A stretch of 64,000 nt of DNA, from positions 248,001 through 312,000 of the forward strand of contig NZ_QWEY01000004.1 of assembly GCF_003443995.1 (NCBI RefSeq). Direction: 5' to 3'. This DNA is from Pseudotabrizicola alkalilacus. GTDB lineage: Bacteria; Pseudomonadota; Alphaproteobacteria; Rhodobacterales; Rhodobacteraceae. The notes below the pieces were generated by a model that was not told the DNA's origin, made no database searches, and saw only the letters and a program-made list of their open reading frames with translations. Below, piece by piece: positions 45,249-54,487 of the stretch. The translations under genes and the position numbers were made by a program. Position 1 is the stretch's first letter, and every line of letters begins with the position of its first letter.

Positions 45249-46496
45249 ATGAAAAAGACGTACCTGACCGCCCTTTTGACCAGCACCTTGCTGGCCGGGC
45301 CTGCATTGGCGCAAACCACGCTGACCATCGAAAGCTGGCGCAACGATGACCTGCTGATCTGGCAAGACACCATCATTCCCGCCTTCAACGCCCAGCACCC
45401 GGATATCAACGTGGTGTTCTCGCCATCGGCCCCTGCCGAATACAACGCGGTGCTGAACTCGAAACTGTCTGCTGGCAGCGCCGGCGATCTGATCACCTGC
45501 CGCCCTTTTGATGCCTCGCTGGAGCTGTTCAATCAGGGCCATCTGGCTGATCTGACCGACCTTGCCGGGATGGCCAACTTCTCTGACGTGGCCAAATCCG
45601 CCTGGCAGACCGATGACGGCAGCGCCACCTTCTGCGTGCCGATGGCCTCGGTGATTCACGGCTTTATCTACAATGCCGACGCCTTTGCCGAACTGGGCAT
45701 CGAGGTGCCGACGACCGAGGCAGAGTTCTATGCCGCGCTCGACAAGATCAAGGCAGACGGCACCTATATCCCGATGGCGATGGGCACCAACGACCAGTGG
45801 GAAGCAGCCACGATGGGCTATAACAACATCGGCCCGACCTATTGGAAGGGTGAAGAGGGCCGCAAGGCGCTGATCGCCGGGGAGCAGAAGCTGACCGATC
45901 CGCAATGGGTGGCCCCGTTCGAACAGCTGGCGAAATGGAAAGACTATCTGGGTGACGGGTTCGAGGCGCAGACCTATCCCGACAGCCAGAACCTGTTCAC
46001 GCTGGGCCGGGCCGCTGTTTATCCGGCCGGATCGTGGGAGATTTCGGGCTTCAACACGCAGGCCGATTTCAAGATGGGCGCTTTTGCCCCGCCGGTCGCT
46101 GCTGCTGGCGACACTTGCTATATCAGTGACCACACTGACATCGCCATCGGCATGAACGCGAAATCGCCCAATGCCGAAGCGGCAAAGGTGTTTCTGGACT
46201 GGGTCGGCAGCCCCGAGTTTGCTACGCTGTATGCCAACGCGTTGCCCGGCTTTTTCAGCCTGAACTCAACCCCGGTTGAAATGCAGGATCCGCTGGCGCA
46301 GGAATTCGTGTCCTGGCGCGGCAAGTGCGAGCCGACCATCCGCTCGACCTATCAGATCCTGTCACGCGGCACCCCGAACCTGGAAAACGAGACCTGGAAC
46401 GCGAGCGCAAACGTGATCCGTGGCTCGGAAACACCTGCCGATGCCGCCAAGCGGCTGCAGGACGGGCTGGCAAGTTGGTACGACCCGCAGAAGTGA
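45249..46496 (+). CDS. sugar ABC transporter substrate-binding protein
   Basis: A 415-residue family 1 solute-binding protein with a Sec signal (MKKTYLTALLTSTLLAGP, cleavage after ALA). The mature sequence starts TTLTIESWRNDDL, and contains YNAVLNSKLSAGSAGDLI, usual in CUT1 sugar-binding proteins. It lies 37 bases after murQ and just before two CUT1 permeases, so the ligand is probably an amino sugar or a muropeptide-derived sugar; a disaccharide or another sugar cannot be excluded. Confidence 0.92.
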   Translation: MKKTYLTALLTSTLLAGPALAQTTLTIESWRNDDLLIWQDTIIPAFNAQHPDINVVFSPSAPAEYNAVLNSKLSAGSAGDLITCRPFDASLELFNQGHLADLTDLAGMANFSDVAKSAWQTDDGSATFCVPMASVIHGFIYNADAFAELGIEVPTTEAEFYAALDKIKADGTYIPMAMGTNDQWEAATMGYNNIGPTYWKGEEGRKALIAGEQKLTDPQWVAPFEQLAKWKDYLGDGFEAQTYPDSQNLFTLGRAAVYPAGSWEISGFNTQADFKMGAFAPPVAAAGDTCYISDHTDIAIGMNAKSPNAEAAKVFLDWVGSPEFATLYANALPGFFSLNSTPVEMQDPLAQEFVSWRGKCEPTIRSTYQILSRGTPNLENETWNASANVIRGSETPADAAKRLQDGLASWYDPQK

Positions 46497-46511
46497 GCTC
46501 GGGCTGATACC

Positions 46512-46575
46512 CCGGGGGGCTGTCTGCCCCCCGGACCCCCCGAGAATATTTTTACCAAGATGAAAAGGGGAAGGG
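46512..46575. repeat. dispersed palindromic intergenic element, copy 2, with strong hairpin
   Basis: CCGGGGGGC and GCCCCCCGG form a perfect 9-bp stem around TGTCT (46512-46534), followed by GACCCCCCGAGAATATTTTT and an A-rich segment. It is the counterpart, in opposite orientation, of the element at 27720-27762. It sits between the binding-protein and permease genes, where it would lower transcription or protect the upstream mRNA so that the binding protein is made in excess. Confidence 0.65.
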
Positions 46576-46576
46576 C

Positions 46577-47494
46577 ATGGCTTCGAAAAAGCCTGTGCGG
46601 TGGCATATCGCCGTCTTTCTGGCGCCTGCAGTTCTGGTCTACACCGCCATCATGATCATTCCCTTGTTCGGAACGCTGAACCTGTCCTTGTTCAACAAAG
46701 GACCGGACGGGGTGGGGTTTGTCGGCTTGGGGAACTTTGCCACGCTGTTTGGTGATCCGCGGTGGTCGGCGTCGTTCTGGAATGCGCTTGGCAACAATGC
46801 GTGGTTTTTCCTCATCCACATGCTGGTGCAGAACCCGATCGGCATTGCGCTGGCCGCGATCCTGTCAACCCCACGCTTGCGGATGGCCGCCTTTTACCGC
46901 ACCGCGATTTTCGTGCCGACCATCCTGAGTTTCGTGATCGTTGGCTTTGTCTGGAAGCTGATCCTGTCGCCGATCTGGGGGATTGCGCCGGGGCTGCTGG
47001 ATATCGTGGGCCTCAAGACCTTGTTTGCGCCTTGGCTGGGACGTGAGGAATATGCGCTGACCACGCTGGCGCTGATCTCGGTCTGGCAGTTTGTCGGCAT
47101 TCCGATGATGCTGATCTATGCGGCACTCCTGTCTATCCCGGATGAGATTCTGGAGGCGGCAGAGATGGACGGCATTACCGGCAGCAGTCAGTTCTGGAAG
47201 ATCAAGCTGCCGCTGATCCTGCCCAGCATCGGGATCATCTCGATCCTGACCTTTGTAGGCAATTTCAACGCGTTTGACCTGATCTATGTGGCGCAGGGCG
47301 CGCTGGCGGGGCCGGATTTCAGCACCGACATTCTGGGCACCTTTCTGTACCGCACCTTCTTTGGCTTTCAGCTGCAGCTTGGCGACCCCTACATGGGTTC
47401 GGCGATTGCGGGGGCGATGTTCGGGATCATCCTGCTGGGGGTTTGTGTCTATCTGTTCGGCATCCAGACCCGTCTGCGGAGGTATCAGTTCTGA
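46577..47494 (+). CDS. sugar ABC transporter permease 1 (CUT1, MalF-like)
   Basis: A 305-residue permease with six hydrophobic helices. The cytoplasmic EAA loop reads EAAEMDGITGSSQFWKIKLP (residues ~194-213), the contact site for the ATPase. AGGGGAAGGG precedes the ATG. The stop overlaps the next start (TGATG). Confidence 0.92.
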   Translation: MASKKPVRWHIAVFLAPAVLVYTAIMIIPLFGTLNLSLFNKGPDGVGFVGLGNFATLFGDPRWSASFWNALGNNAWFFLIHMLVQNPIGIALAAILSTPRLRMAAFYRTAIFVPTILSFVIVGFVWKLILSPIWGIAPGLLDIVGLKTLFAPWLGREEYALTTLALISVWQFVGIPMMLIYAALLSIPDEILEAAEMDGITGSSQFWKIKLPLILPSIGIISILTFVGNFNAFDLIYVAQGALAGPDFSTDILGTFLYRTFFGFQLQLGDPYMGSAIAGAMFGIILLGVCVYLFGIQTRLRRYQF

Positions 47495-48333
47495 TGGCAA
47501 AGTCCCGCAGCTCAACCGGCCGCACGTTTGCTGCCCATGCCATTCTGATCACATGGACGGTAATTGCGCTGTTCCCGGTGTTCGTCACCGTGATCAACAG
47601 CTTCAAATCGCGCCGGGCGATCTTTGCCGATCCGCTGGCGCTGCCATGGCCCGAGCATTTCGATCTGGTCGGCTATACCACGGTGCTGAAGCAGGGCGAT
47701 TTCTTTGGCTACTTTCAGAATTCGATGATCGTCACCGTGGTCAGCCTGTTCTTTGTGCTGCTGTTCGGGGCGATGGCCGCCTTTGCCCTGTCGGAATACC
47801 GGTTCAAGGGCAACACCCTGCTGGGTCTGTATCTGGCGCTGGGGATCATGATCCCGATCCGGCTGGGCACGGTGGCGATTTTGCAGATCATGGTGGCGGG
47901 CGGGTTGGTCAACACGCTGACCGCTCTGATTCTGGTTTATACCGCGCAGGGGCTGCCGCTGGCGGTGTTCATCCTGTCAGAGTTCATGAAGACGGTGTCG
48001 GATGACCTGAAGAACGCGGGACGCATCGACGGACTGTCGGAATATGCGATCTTTTTCACGCTGGTTCTGCCGCTGGTGCGGCCGGCGATGGCGACGGTCG
48101 CGGTGTTTACCATGATCCCGATCTGGAACGACCTGTGGTTCCCGCTGATCCTGGCGCCGGCGGAAGAGGTGAAGACCATCACGCTTGGGTCACAGATCTT
48201 TATCGGGCAATTCGTGACCAACTGGAATGCGGTTCTGGCGGCGCTGAGCCTCGCCATTTTGCCGGTGCTGGTCTTGTATCTTATCTTCTCGCGGCAGTTG
48301 ATCCGCGGCATTACGGCGGGGGCTGTGAAATGA
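47494..48333 (+). CDS. sugar ABC transporter permease 2 (CUT1, MalG-like)
   Basis: A 279-residue permease with six helices and an EAA-type loop NAGRIDGLSEYAIFFTLVLP (residues ~172-191). The ATG at 47494 is set by the TGATG overlap and a GGAGG upstream. It forms the heterodimeric channel with permease 1 and overlaps the oxidoreductase gene by ATGA. Confidence 0.92.
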   Translation: MAKSRSSTGRTFAAHAILITWTVIALFPVFVTVINSFKSRRAIFADPLALPWPEHFDLVGYTTVLKQGDFFGYFQNSMIVTVVSLFFVLLFGAMAAFALSEYRFKGNTLLGLYLALGIMIPIRLGTVAILQIMVAGGLVNTLTALILVYTAQGLPLAVFILSEFMKTVSDDLKNAGRIDGLSEYAIFFTLVLPLVRPAMATVAVFTMIPIWNDLWFPLILAPAEEVKTITLGSQIFIGQFVTNWNAVLAALSLAILPVLVLYLIFSRQLIRGITAGAVK

Positions 48334-49352
48334 TCCGGACACTTGTGGCAGGGCTTGGCACCATGGGGCGCAGTCATGCGCTGGCCTATCATCGCAACCC
48401 GGCCTTTGATCTGGTGGGGCTGGTCAACCGCTCGACCCCGCAGCTGGATGCGGAGTTGGCGGGATATGCTGTCATGCCTGATTTCCATGAGGCTCTGGCG
48501 CGGCTGAAGCCCGACCTGGTGAACATCTCCACCTATTCCGACAGCCATGCCGACTATGCCTGTGCCGCGATGGAGGCTGGGGCGCATGTCTTTGTCGAAA
48601 AGCCGCTGGCCAGCACAGTGGCCGATGCGCAGCGCGTGGTGGATTGCGCGCGGGCCAACGGGCGCAAGCTGGTGGTCGGCTATATCCTGCGCCATCATCC
48701 CAGCTGGCAGCGTCTGATTGCCGAGGCGCGGGCGCTTGGCGGGCCCTATGTGTTCCGGCTGAACCTGAACCAGCAAAGCAACGGCCCGACATGGGAGGTC
48801 CACAAGACACTGATGCAATCGACCAGCCCTATCGTGGATTGCGGCGTGCATTATGTCGATGTCATGTGCCAGATCACAGATGCCAAGCCGGTCGAGGTGC
48901 GGGGTATGGGGCTGCGCCTGTCGGATGAGATTGCGCCGGACATGTACAACTACGGTCATTTTCAGGTGCTGTTCGACGATGGCAGCCTTGGCTGGTACGA
49001 GGCAGGCTGGGGCCCGATGATGTCGGACACCGCGTTTTTCGTGAAAGACGTGGTCAGCCCCAATGGTGCGGTGTCGATCCGAATGCCGGAAAATGCCCGT
49101 TCGGATGATCACGACACCCACACCAAAACCTCGGTGATCCGCGTGCATCGTAATGGCCAGCCCGATGAAGACCTGAGCATGGCCGATGAACCGGGGCATC
49201 AGGCGCTGTGCGAACGGGAGCAAGCCTTTGTCGCCCGCGCCATTGCCGAAGACCTGGACCTGTCGCGCCATATGCAGGATGCCGTTCAATCCCTTGCCAT
49301 CTGCCTTGCCGCCGACCAGTCGGTGCGCTCTGGCCAACCTGTCAAACTGTGA
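48330..49352 (+). CDS. Gfo/Idh/MocA-family NAD(P)-dependent oxidoreductase
   Basis: A 340-residue sugar dehydrogenase-type protein with an N-terminal Rossmann domain ([19 protein letters not shown]) and the family's VEKPLA motif (catalytic Lys) near residue 90. A His-containing C-terminal motif [12 protein letters not shown] is also typical. It is cotranslated with the permease before it. In this locus it may oxidise or epimerise an imported sugar (a 1,6-anhydro or N-acetylated sugar is one possibility); the substrate is not evident. Confidence 0.88.
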   Translation: MIRTLVAGLGTMGRSHALAYHRNPAFDLVGLVNRSTPQLDAELAGYAVMPDFHEALARLKPDLVNISTYSDSHADYACAAMEAGAHVFVEKPLASTVADAQRVVDCARANGRKLVVGYILRHHPSWQRLIAEARALGGPYVFRLNLNQQSNGPTWEVHKTLMQSTSPIVDCGVHYVDVMCQITDAKPVEVRGMGLRLSDEIAPDMYNYGHFQVLFDDGSLGWYEAGWGPMMSDTAFFVKDVVSPNGAVSIRMPENARSDDHDTHTKTSVIRVHRNGQPDEDLSMADEPGHQALCEREQAFVARAIAEDLDLSRHMQDAVQSLAICLAADQSVRSGQPVKL

Positions 49353-49359
49353 GGCCGCT

Positions 49360-50355
49360 ATGGGTGCGCTTGATCTGAAGTCTGTCACCAAGTCTTTCGG
49401 CACCACCGAGGTGATCAAGGGCGTCAATCTTGAGGTGGCCGAGGGGGAGTTCTGCGTCTTCGTCGGACCGTCAGGCTGTGGCAAATCTACCCTGCTGCGG
49501 ATCATTGCCGGGCTGGAGGATGCCTCGGGCGGGGATATTCTGCTGGATGGCAAACGGGTCAACGATGTGGCCCCGGCAAAGCGCGAGCTGGCGATGGTGT
49601 TCCAGTCTTACGCGCTGTACCCACATCTGACCGTGCGCGACAATATGGGGCTGGCGCTGAAACAGGCGGGCGTGGCGAAGGCAGAGATCCTCAAGGCGAC
49701 CGACAAGGCAGCTGGAATGCTATCGCTGGAAAGGCTGCTGGATCGTCGCCCGGCGGAATTGTCCGGGGGACAGCGCCAGCGGGTTGCCATCGGGCGCGCC
49801 ATTGTGCGGACCCCCAAGCTGTTTCTGTTTGACGAGCCGCTGTCCAATCTTGATGCCGCGCTGCGGGTGGCAACGCGGATCGAGATCGCGCGCCTGCACC
49901 GCGACCTTGGGGCGACAATGATCTATGTCACCCATGATCAGGTCGAGGCGATGACACTGGCCGACAAGATCGTGGTGTTGCGTGACGGGCGCGTGGAACA
50001 GGTCGGCAGCCCGATGCGCCTTTATAATGACCCGGACAACACGTTTGTTGCAGGCTTTATCGGCAGCCCACAGATGAACTTTCTGAAATCCGCGGCTTTG
50101 GGGCAGATGGGGGAAACCACGGGTATCCGTCCCGAACACCTGAATATCCGCCACGGTGGACCGATCAGCGGCACCATCAGCCATGTTGAGAAACTGGGCG
50201 GAGAAACACTGGTTTATGTGCGGACAGAGCCCCATGGTCTTTTGACGGTCCGGTTGTTTGGCGAGCATGATTATGGGGTGGACAGCACAGTTCAGCTGGA
50301 CATTGAACCAAGTCGGGCGTTCCACTTTGATGCCGATGGTAAAAGACTTCGCTGA
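49360..50355 (+). CDS. sugar ABC transporter ATPase (UgpC/MalK-like)
   Basis: A 331-residue nucleotide-binding subunit: Walker [11 protein letters not shown]-loop [13 protein letters not shown], signature [14 protein letters not shown], Walker [13 protein letters not shown], switch His in VTHDQ. The C-terminal ~90 residues form a TOBE/OB-type regulatory domain ([10 protein letters not shown]), a little shorter than in classical MalK. It completes the importer and ends the operon. Confidence 0.93.
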   Translation: MGALDLKSVTKSFGTTEVIKGVNLEVAEGEFCVFVGPSGCGKSTLLRIIAGLEDASGGDILLDGKRVNDVAPAKRELAMVFQSYALYPHLTVRDNMGLALKQAGVAKAEILKATDKAAGMLSLERLLDRRPAELSGGQRQRVAIGRAIVRTPKLFLFDEPLSNLDAALRVATRIEIARLHRDLGATMIYVTHDQVEAMTLADKIVVLRDGRVEQVGSPMRLYNDPDNTFVAGFIGSPQMNFLKSAALGQMGETTGIRPEHLNIRHGGPISGTISHVEKLGGETLVYVRTEPHGLLTVRLFGEHDYGVDSTVQLDIEPSRAFHFDADGKRLR

Positions 50356-50389
50356 CACCGGATACAACCAGAACGTGCCCCCGCCATAA

Positions 50390-50418
50390 ACACCTCAACC
50401 CTTATAAAGGTCAGGTGT
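50390..50418. terminator. stem-loop after the sugar-transport operon
   Basis: ACACCT/AGGTGT plus an inner ACC/GGT pair form a stem around CTTATAAA, 34 bases after the ATPase stop. No T-run follows, so it is a weak terminator candidate. The rest of 50356-50567 is the leader of the adhesin gene. It contains a CCCC-AATT-GGGG inverted repeat at 50502-50514, but no promoter that I would call firmly. Confidence 0.4.
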
Positions 50419-50567
50419 GGTAAAACCTCCCCAATCCGCGGGGTGTAGAACAAACCCACTAGAAATAGGGCGGGAATGTTTGTACATCTCGGTTAATTGC
50501 ACCCCGAATTGGGGGCGAATAATCACATCGGGTCAATAAAGATCCGGGTTTGAGGCGGAGTGGTAAA

Positions 50568-53500
50568 ATGGTAACGGCGATTAATTTCGCCGCCCGCAAT
50601 TCTGTGGGCGGTCGTCAGCTTGGCACTGTGGCTGGCGAGGGACAAGGCAATTTTATACAGGTCGGAGCAGGGGACAGCATTTCGCTGAATATCTCTCCAT
50701 CCAGCATCGTCGCCTATGAACAGCAAGGCCGCGATCTGGTCATCAAACTGGCCGACGGGCGTATTGTTGTCCTGTCAGGTTACTTTGATGCCTCGGGGGC
50801 TGCGGGCACCCTGTATCTGAGCACGAATGACGAGATCACCGAAGTAACGCTTTCGGGTAACGGGAATGGCGTGCTGACGGCCAGCTACGGCCCGGCGCAG
50901 CCCATGGAAAAATGGAGCCCGCTGGACGACCTTCGCTTTGCACAGGCGGACGGCGTGATTGATGGTTCCGAAGTGACCGATGAGCCGGCCGGCATGGGCC
51001 TGTTTGCTCCTGCAATGCTGGGCGGTCTTGGTACGGCAGGCGCAGCAGTCGGTGCGGGCCTGGTCGGCCTGGGGCTGCTGGGTGGTGGTGGCGGAGGCAC
51101 GGACACCACGCCCGGCGGCGGCGGCACGGACACCACGCCCGGCGGTGGCGGCACGGACACCACGCCCGGCGGCGGTGGCACGGATACCACGCCCGGCGGT
51201 GGCGGCACGGATACCACGCCCGGCGGTGGCGGCACGGATACCACGCCCGGCGGCGGCGGCACGGACACCACGCCCGGCGGCGGCGGCACGGACACCACGC
51301 CCGGCGGTGGCGGCACGGATACCACGCCCGGCGGTGGCGGCACGGATACCACGCCCGGCGGCGGCGGCACGGATACCACGCCCGGCGGCGGTGGCACGGA
51401 CACCACGCCCGGCGGTGGCGGCACGGATACCACGCCCGGCGGCGGCGGCACGGATACCACGCCCGGCGGCGGTGGCACGGATACCACGCCCGGTGGCGGT
51501 GGAAATGATCGCGTTCCACCCACTGTGAATGACCCTGACCATAAAGACACGCTGACAACCAACACCGTTAATCCGGGCATCACCATCACCGGAACCGGTG
51601 AGCCGGGAGACACAGTTGTCGTCACTATCGGCGACCGGACCCAGACAACCGCTATCGGCTCGGACAGCACCTGGGGCGTCGGCTTTGATGGTGACGAACT
51701 TCCGGCCGATGGCAGCTATTCATCTGTCGTGGTTGTTACAGAGCCCGGCGGCACGGAGCATGTGCTCGACGGGCCGGATTACATCATCGACATGACCCCC
51801 CCGGCAGTGGAGGTCACGGAAGGCACAGAGAGTGTCAACGACATCGAGAACCTCGCGGATTACGCCGATGGCATCACCATTGCAGGCGAAGGCGAACCCG
51901 GAGCATCGGTGCAGATCGACGTCGGCGGGCTGACCCGCGATACGGTGATAAACAGCCAGGGCAACTGGTCTTTCAATTTCACCCAGACTGAGATTGCGGG
52001 CGGCGAACGGACATTGGATGTGACGGTTACCGCGACCGACCCGCTTGGAAACGTCACGGTGATCACCGACAAGCTGGTGATCGACACCATCCCGCACCCG
52101 GTTTCGATTGATCCGGTCACCGAGAACAATCTGGTGAACGAAGCGGAATACAATGCTGGCTTCACCATGACCGGCAGCACCAGCCCTAATACGACCGTCA
52201 CACTGGTTGTCGAGGGCGGCGGCCGGACGGTGACCCGCACAATCACCTCGGACGCGTCGGGTAACTGGGAGCAAAGCTTTCCCGAGGGTACCCTGCCCGC
52301 AGGCACCTATCAGGCGACAGCGACGCTGACGACTGTGGACAATGCGGGCAACCCCTCGTCGGTCACGCGCAGCTTTGATGTCGATACCGACGTCGATGTG
52401 GCCTTTGCCTCGTCAGCAGTCGCCGGTGATAACATCGTCAATGCTGTCGAAGCGGCGGGTGCAATCACCATGACCGGCACTTCGGCCCCCGGTTCAGCGA
52501 TCACCGTGGAATGGGCAGGCAGTACGCTGCCCGCTGCGACCGATGCCGACGGCAACTGGAGCGTAACCTTCCCCGCTGGCACTGTCACCGACGGCACTTA
52601 TGCGACAACGGCCGTCGTGACGGCAACTGATGGCGCAGGCAACGTATCGACCGACCGGCGCGACGTTCTGGTTGATACCGAAATTGCCGTCGGTATCGAC
52701 GAAACACAGGTTGGCGACAACAAGGTTTCAGGCGATGAACGTGACGCGGGCTTTGCCCTGACCGGCACCGGCGAGCCCGGTGCCGTAGTGTCGGTGGCCG
52801 TCACCACACCCGGAGGCACCGTCACCCACCCGGCAACTGTAGGAACCGATGGCCAATGGTCAATCGCTTATGGTCCGGGCGAGTTGCCCTCGGGCACCTA
52901 TACGGCGACCGTTGCGGTTTCGGCCCGTGATGCTGCGGGCAACATCGCCACCGACAGCCACACCATTCGGGTTGATACCGAAACCAGCGTGACCATCGGC
53001 GCGCAACAAGCCGGGGACAACTTTATCTCGGATGCCGAGCGACTAGCCGGGATCACCCTGATAGGGACTGCCGAGCCGGATGCACTGCTGAGCGTCACCT
53101 TCAACGGCGTGACCTACGATGACGTACAGGCGAATTCTGCCGGTCAGTGGGCTCTGCCCGTCAGCACCGCTGGCATTCCGTCCGGCACCACGACTGCCGA
53201 AGTGTCGGTGACTGCGGTTGACAGCTTTGGTAACACCGCCAGCGCAAGCCATGTGGTGAACATTGACACCGAAGTCGTGCCGCTGACCCGTGGCACAATG
53301 TCAGCGGGCAGCGACAATGTTCTGAACGATGCCGAAGCCAGCCGTGGCCTGACCGTGACCGGCACGGTCGAGCCAGGATCGACCGTGACGGTCAGTTTTG
53401 ACGGCAATGATGCGCGTGCCGCCACCGTCTCCGGCGGAATCTGGTCGATCACCATTCCCGCGGAGCAAATCCCAACGGGTACAACCTCGGCTGAACTCGT

Positions 53501-54473
53501 GGTCACCGCCACCGACCGTCTGGGCAATGTGGGAGTGCACCGTGAGGACGTCGCAATCGACCGCGAGGTGACGCCGCTTCGTCCGGGTCAAGATGTTTTG
53601 GCGGGCGACGGCTATCTGAACGCCCGCGAAGCGGCCGAAGGTCTGTCAATGACCGGAACGTCAGAGCCGAACTCGACCGTGACGGTCCAGATCATGGTCG
53701 GAGATCAGCTGGTAGGCACCCCGGTGCGTATCGTGACGGATTCCACCGGCAAATGGTCGGCAACCTTCAGCGGTGACAACCTGCCACGTGGCGAGTTGAA
53801 CGCGCAGGTTGTTGTGACGGCACGCGATCTGGCGGGCAACGTCGACAGTTACAGCCAGCCGGTGATCATCGACACGATAGCCCCCGGTGCGCCGGATGTG
53901 GTCAAGTTTGAACGTGTCAGCGCCGGTCTGACCCGGATTGTCACGCAAGAGGCGGACGGCAGCTACGAATTCACCCGCATCGACGCGAATGGCAATGCGA
54001 CCCAGATCAACGCCGTCCGCTCGGTCGACGAGGTTACGGGGGATGAGAACATCACCTTCGGATCGCGCGGTGCCGGTGGCTTTACGCCAACGCCGGTGCC
54101 TGACGGCAGCTATCTGGTGGTGGATACGACCGATGTGGCGGGCAACCAAAGCTCGACCCTGATGATCGTGAACAATACCAATGCGCCTGATGTCGATCTG
54201 TCACGGCCAGGGTTGTCCGGCTTTGACTTCTCGGCGATTGATCTGACTTTTGCCCCTGATGCCGATCTGACCATCACCGAGGCGCAGATCCTGGACATTA
54301 CCGGCGCTGACAAAACCATTCTGATCAAGGGTGGGGTTGATGACCGGGTTGAGGTCATTGACGGCGTGAAGACCGGGCAGACGCAGGAGATCGACGGCGA
54401 GACCTACAACATCTACACTGTCGGGCATTCCGGCGCGACAATCCTGCTCGACGACGATATCCAGACGATCTGA
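50568..54473 (+). CDS. large Ig-like-repeat adhesin secreted by type I system (Bap/Lap type)
   Basis: A 1301-residue surface or biofilm protein. Residues ~1-115 match a BapA-prefix-like domain (SLNISPSSIVAYEQQGRDLV, LADGRIVVLSGYF). A glycine-rich hydrophobic stretch (~145-178) leads into 15 copies of a GGGGTDTTP unit. Eight Ig-like modules of about 95-105 residues follow, each with a GTxEPGxxV-type start and ending in a VDTE/IDT-type strand. The C-terminus (ITEAQILDITGADKTILIKG to ILLDDDIQTI) resembles uncleaved C-terminal signals of type I substrates. There is no Sec signal and no RTX nonapeptide array. GGAG lies seven bases before the ATG at 50568. The three downstream genes encode its exporter. 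Confidence 0.88.
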   Translation: MVTAINFAARNSVGGRQLGTVAGEGQGNFIQVGAGDSISLNISPSSIVAYEQQGRDLVIKLADGRIVVLSGYFDASGAAGTLYLSTNDEITEVTLSGNGNGVLTASYGPAQPMEKWSPLDDLRFAQADGVIDGSEVTDEPAGMGLFAPAMLGGLGTAGAAVGAGLVGLGLLGGGGGGTDTTPGGGGTDTTPGGGGTDTTPGGGGTDTTPGGGGTDTTPGGGGTDTTPGGGGTDTTPGGGGTDTTPGGGGTDTTPGGGGTDTTPGGGGTDTTPGGGGTDTTPGGGGTDTTPGGGGTDTTPGGGGTDTTPGGGGNDRVPPTVNDPDHKDTLTTNTVNPGITITGTGEPGDTVVVTIGDRTQTTAIGSDSTWGVGFDGDELPADGSYSSVVVVTEPGGTEHVLDGPDYIIDMTPPAVEVTEGTESVNDIENLADYADGITIAGEGEPGASVQIDVGGLTRDTVINSQGNWSFNFTQTEIAGGERTLDVTVTATDPLGNVTVITDKLVIDTIPHPVSIDPVTENNLVNEAEYNAGFTMTGSTSPNTTVTLVVEGGGRTVTRTITSDASGNWEQSFPEGTLPAGTYQATATLTTVDNAGNPSSVTRSFDVDTDVDVAFASSAVAGDNIVNAVEAAGAITMTGTSAPGSAITVEWAGSTLPAATDADGNWSVTFPAGTVTDGTYATTAVVTATDGAGNVSTDRRDVLVDTEIAVGIDETQVGDNKVSGDERDAGFALTGTGEPGAVVSVAVTTPGGTVTHPATVGTDGQWSIAYGPGELPSGTYTATVAVSARDAAGNIATDSHTIRVDTETSVTIGAQQAGDNFISDAERLAGITLIGTAEPDALLSVTFNGVTYDDVQANSAGQWALPVSTAGIPSGTTTAEVSVTAVDSFGNTASASHVVNIDTEVVPLTRGTMSAGSDNVLNDAEASRGLTVTGTVEPGSTVTVSFDGNDARAATVSGGIWSITIPAEQIPTGTTSAELVVTATDRLGNVGVHREDVAIDREVTPLRPGQDVLAGDGYLNAREAAEGLSMTGTSEPNSTVTVQIMVGDQLVGTPVRIVTDSTGKWSATFSGDNLPRGELNAQVVVTARDLAGNVDSYSQPVIIDTIAPGAPDVVKFERVSAGLTRIVTQEADGSYEFTRIDANGNATQINAVRSVDEVTGDENITFGSRGAGGFTPTPVPDGSYLVVDTTDVAGNQSSTLMIVNNTNAPDVDLSRPGLSGFDFSAIDLTFAPDADLTITEAQILDITGADKTILIKGGVDDRVEVIDGVKTGQTQEIDGETYNIYTVGHSGATILLDDDIQTI
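51090..51512 (+). repeat. 27-bp tandem repeat, 15 units, coding for GGGGTDTTP
   Basis: Fifteen in-frame copies of a 27-base unit, core ACGGAYACCACGCCC followed by four Gly codons. The copies differ only at synonymous third positions (GAC/GAT, GGC/GGT; the last unit ends in GGA). It forms a flexible linker between the N-terminal anchor domain and the Ig modules. Since the unit is a multiple of three, copy number can change without a frameshift. Confidence 0.95.
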
Positions 54474-54487
54474 CGGGGGAACCTGTC

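Noticed and set aside
50497-50525. Promoter TTGCAC-17-TAATCA before the adhesin gene
   Set aside because: Spacing is right, but both hexamers match the consensus poorly; not enough to annotate.
51090-51512. CRISPR array
   Set aside because: The repeat units are directly adjacent with no spacers and are in frame within a gene; no cas genes are present.
50775-51670. Three long minus-strand frames (240-261 codons) across the adhesin repeat
   Set aside because: The 27-base repeat is a multiple of three and has no stop in any frame, so all six frames stay open. The products are monotonous repeats and the plus frame belongs to a coherent adhesin.
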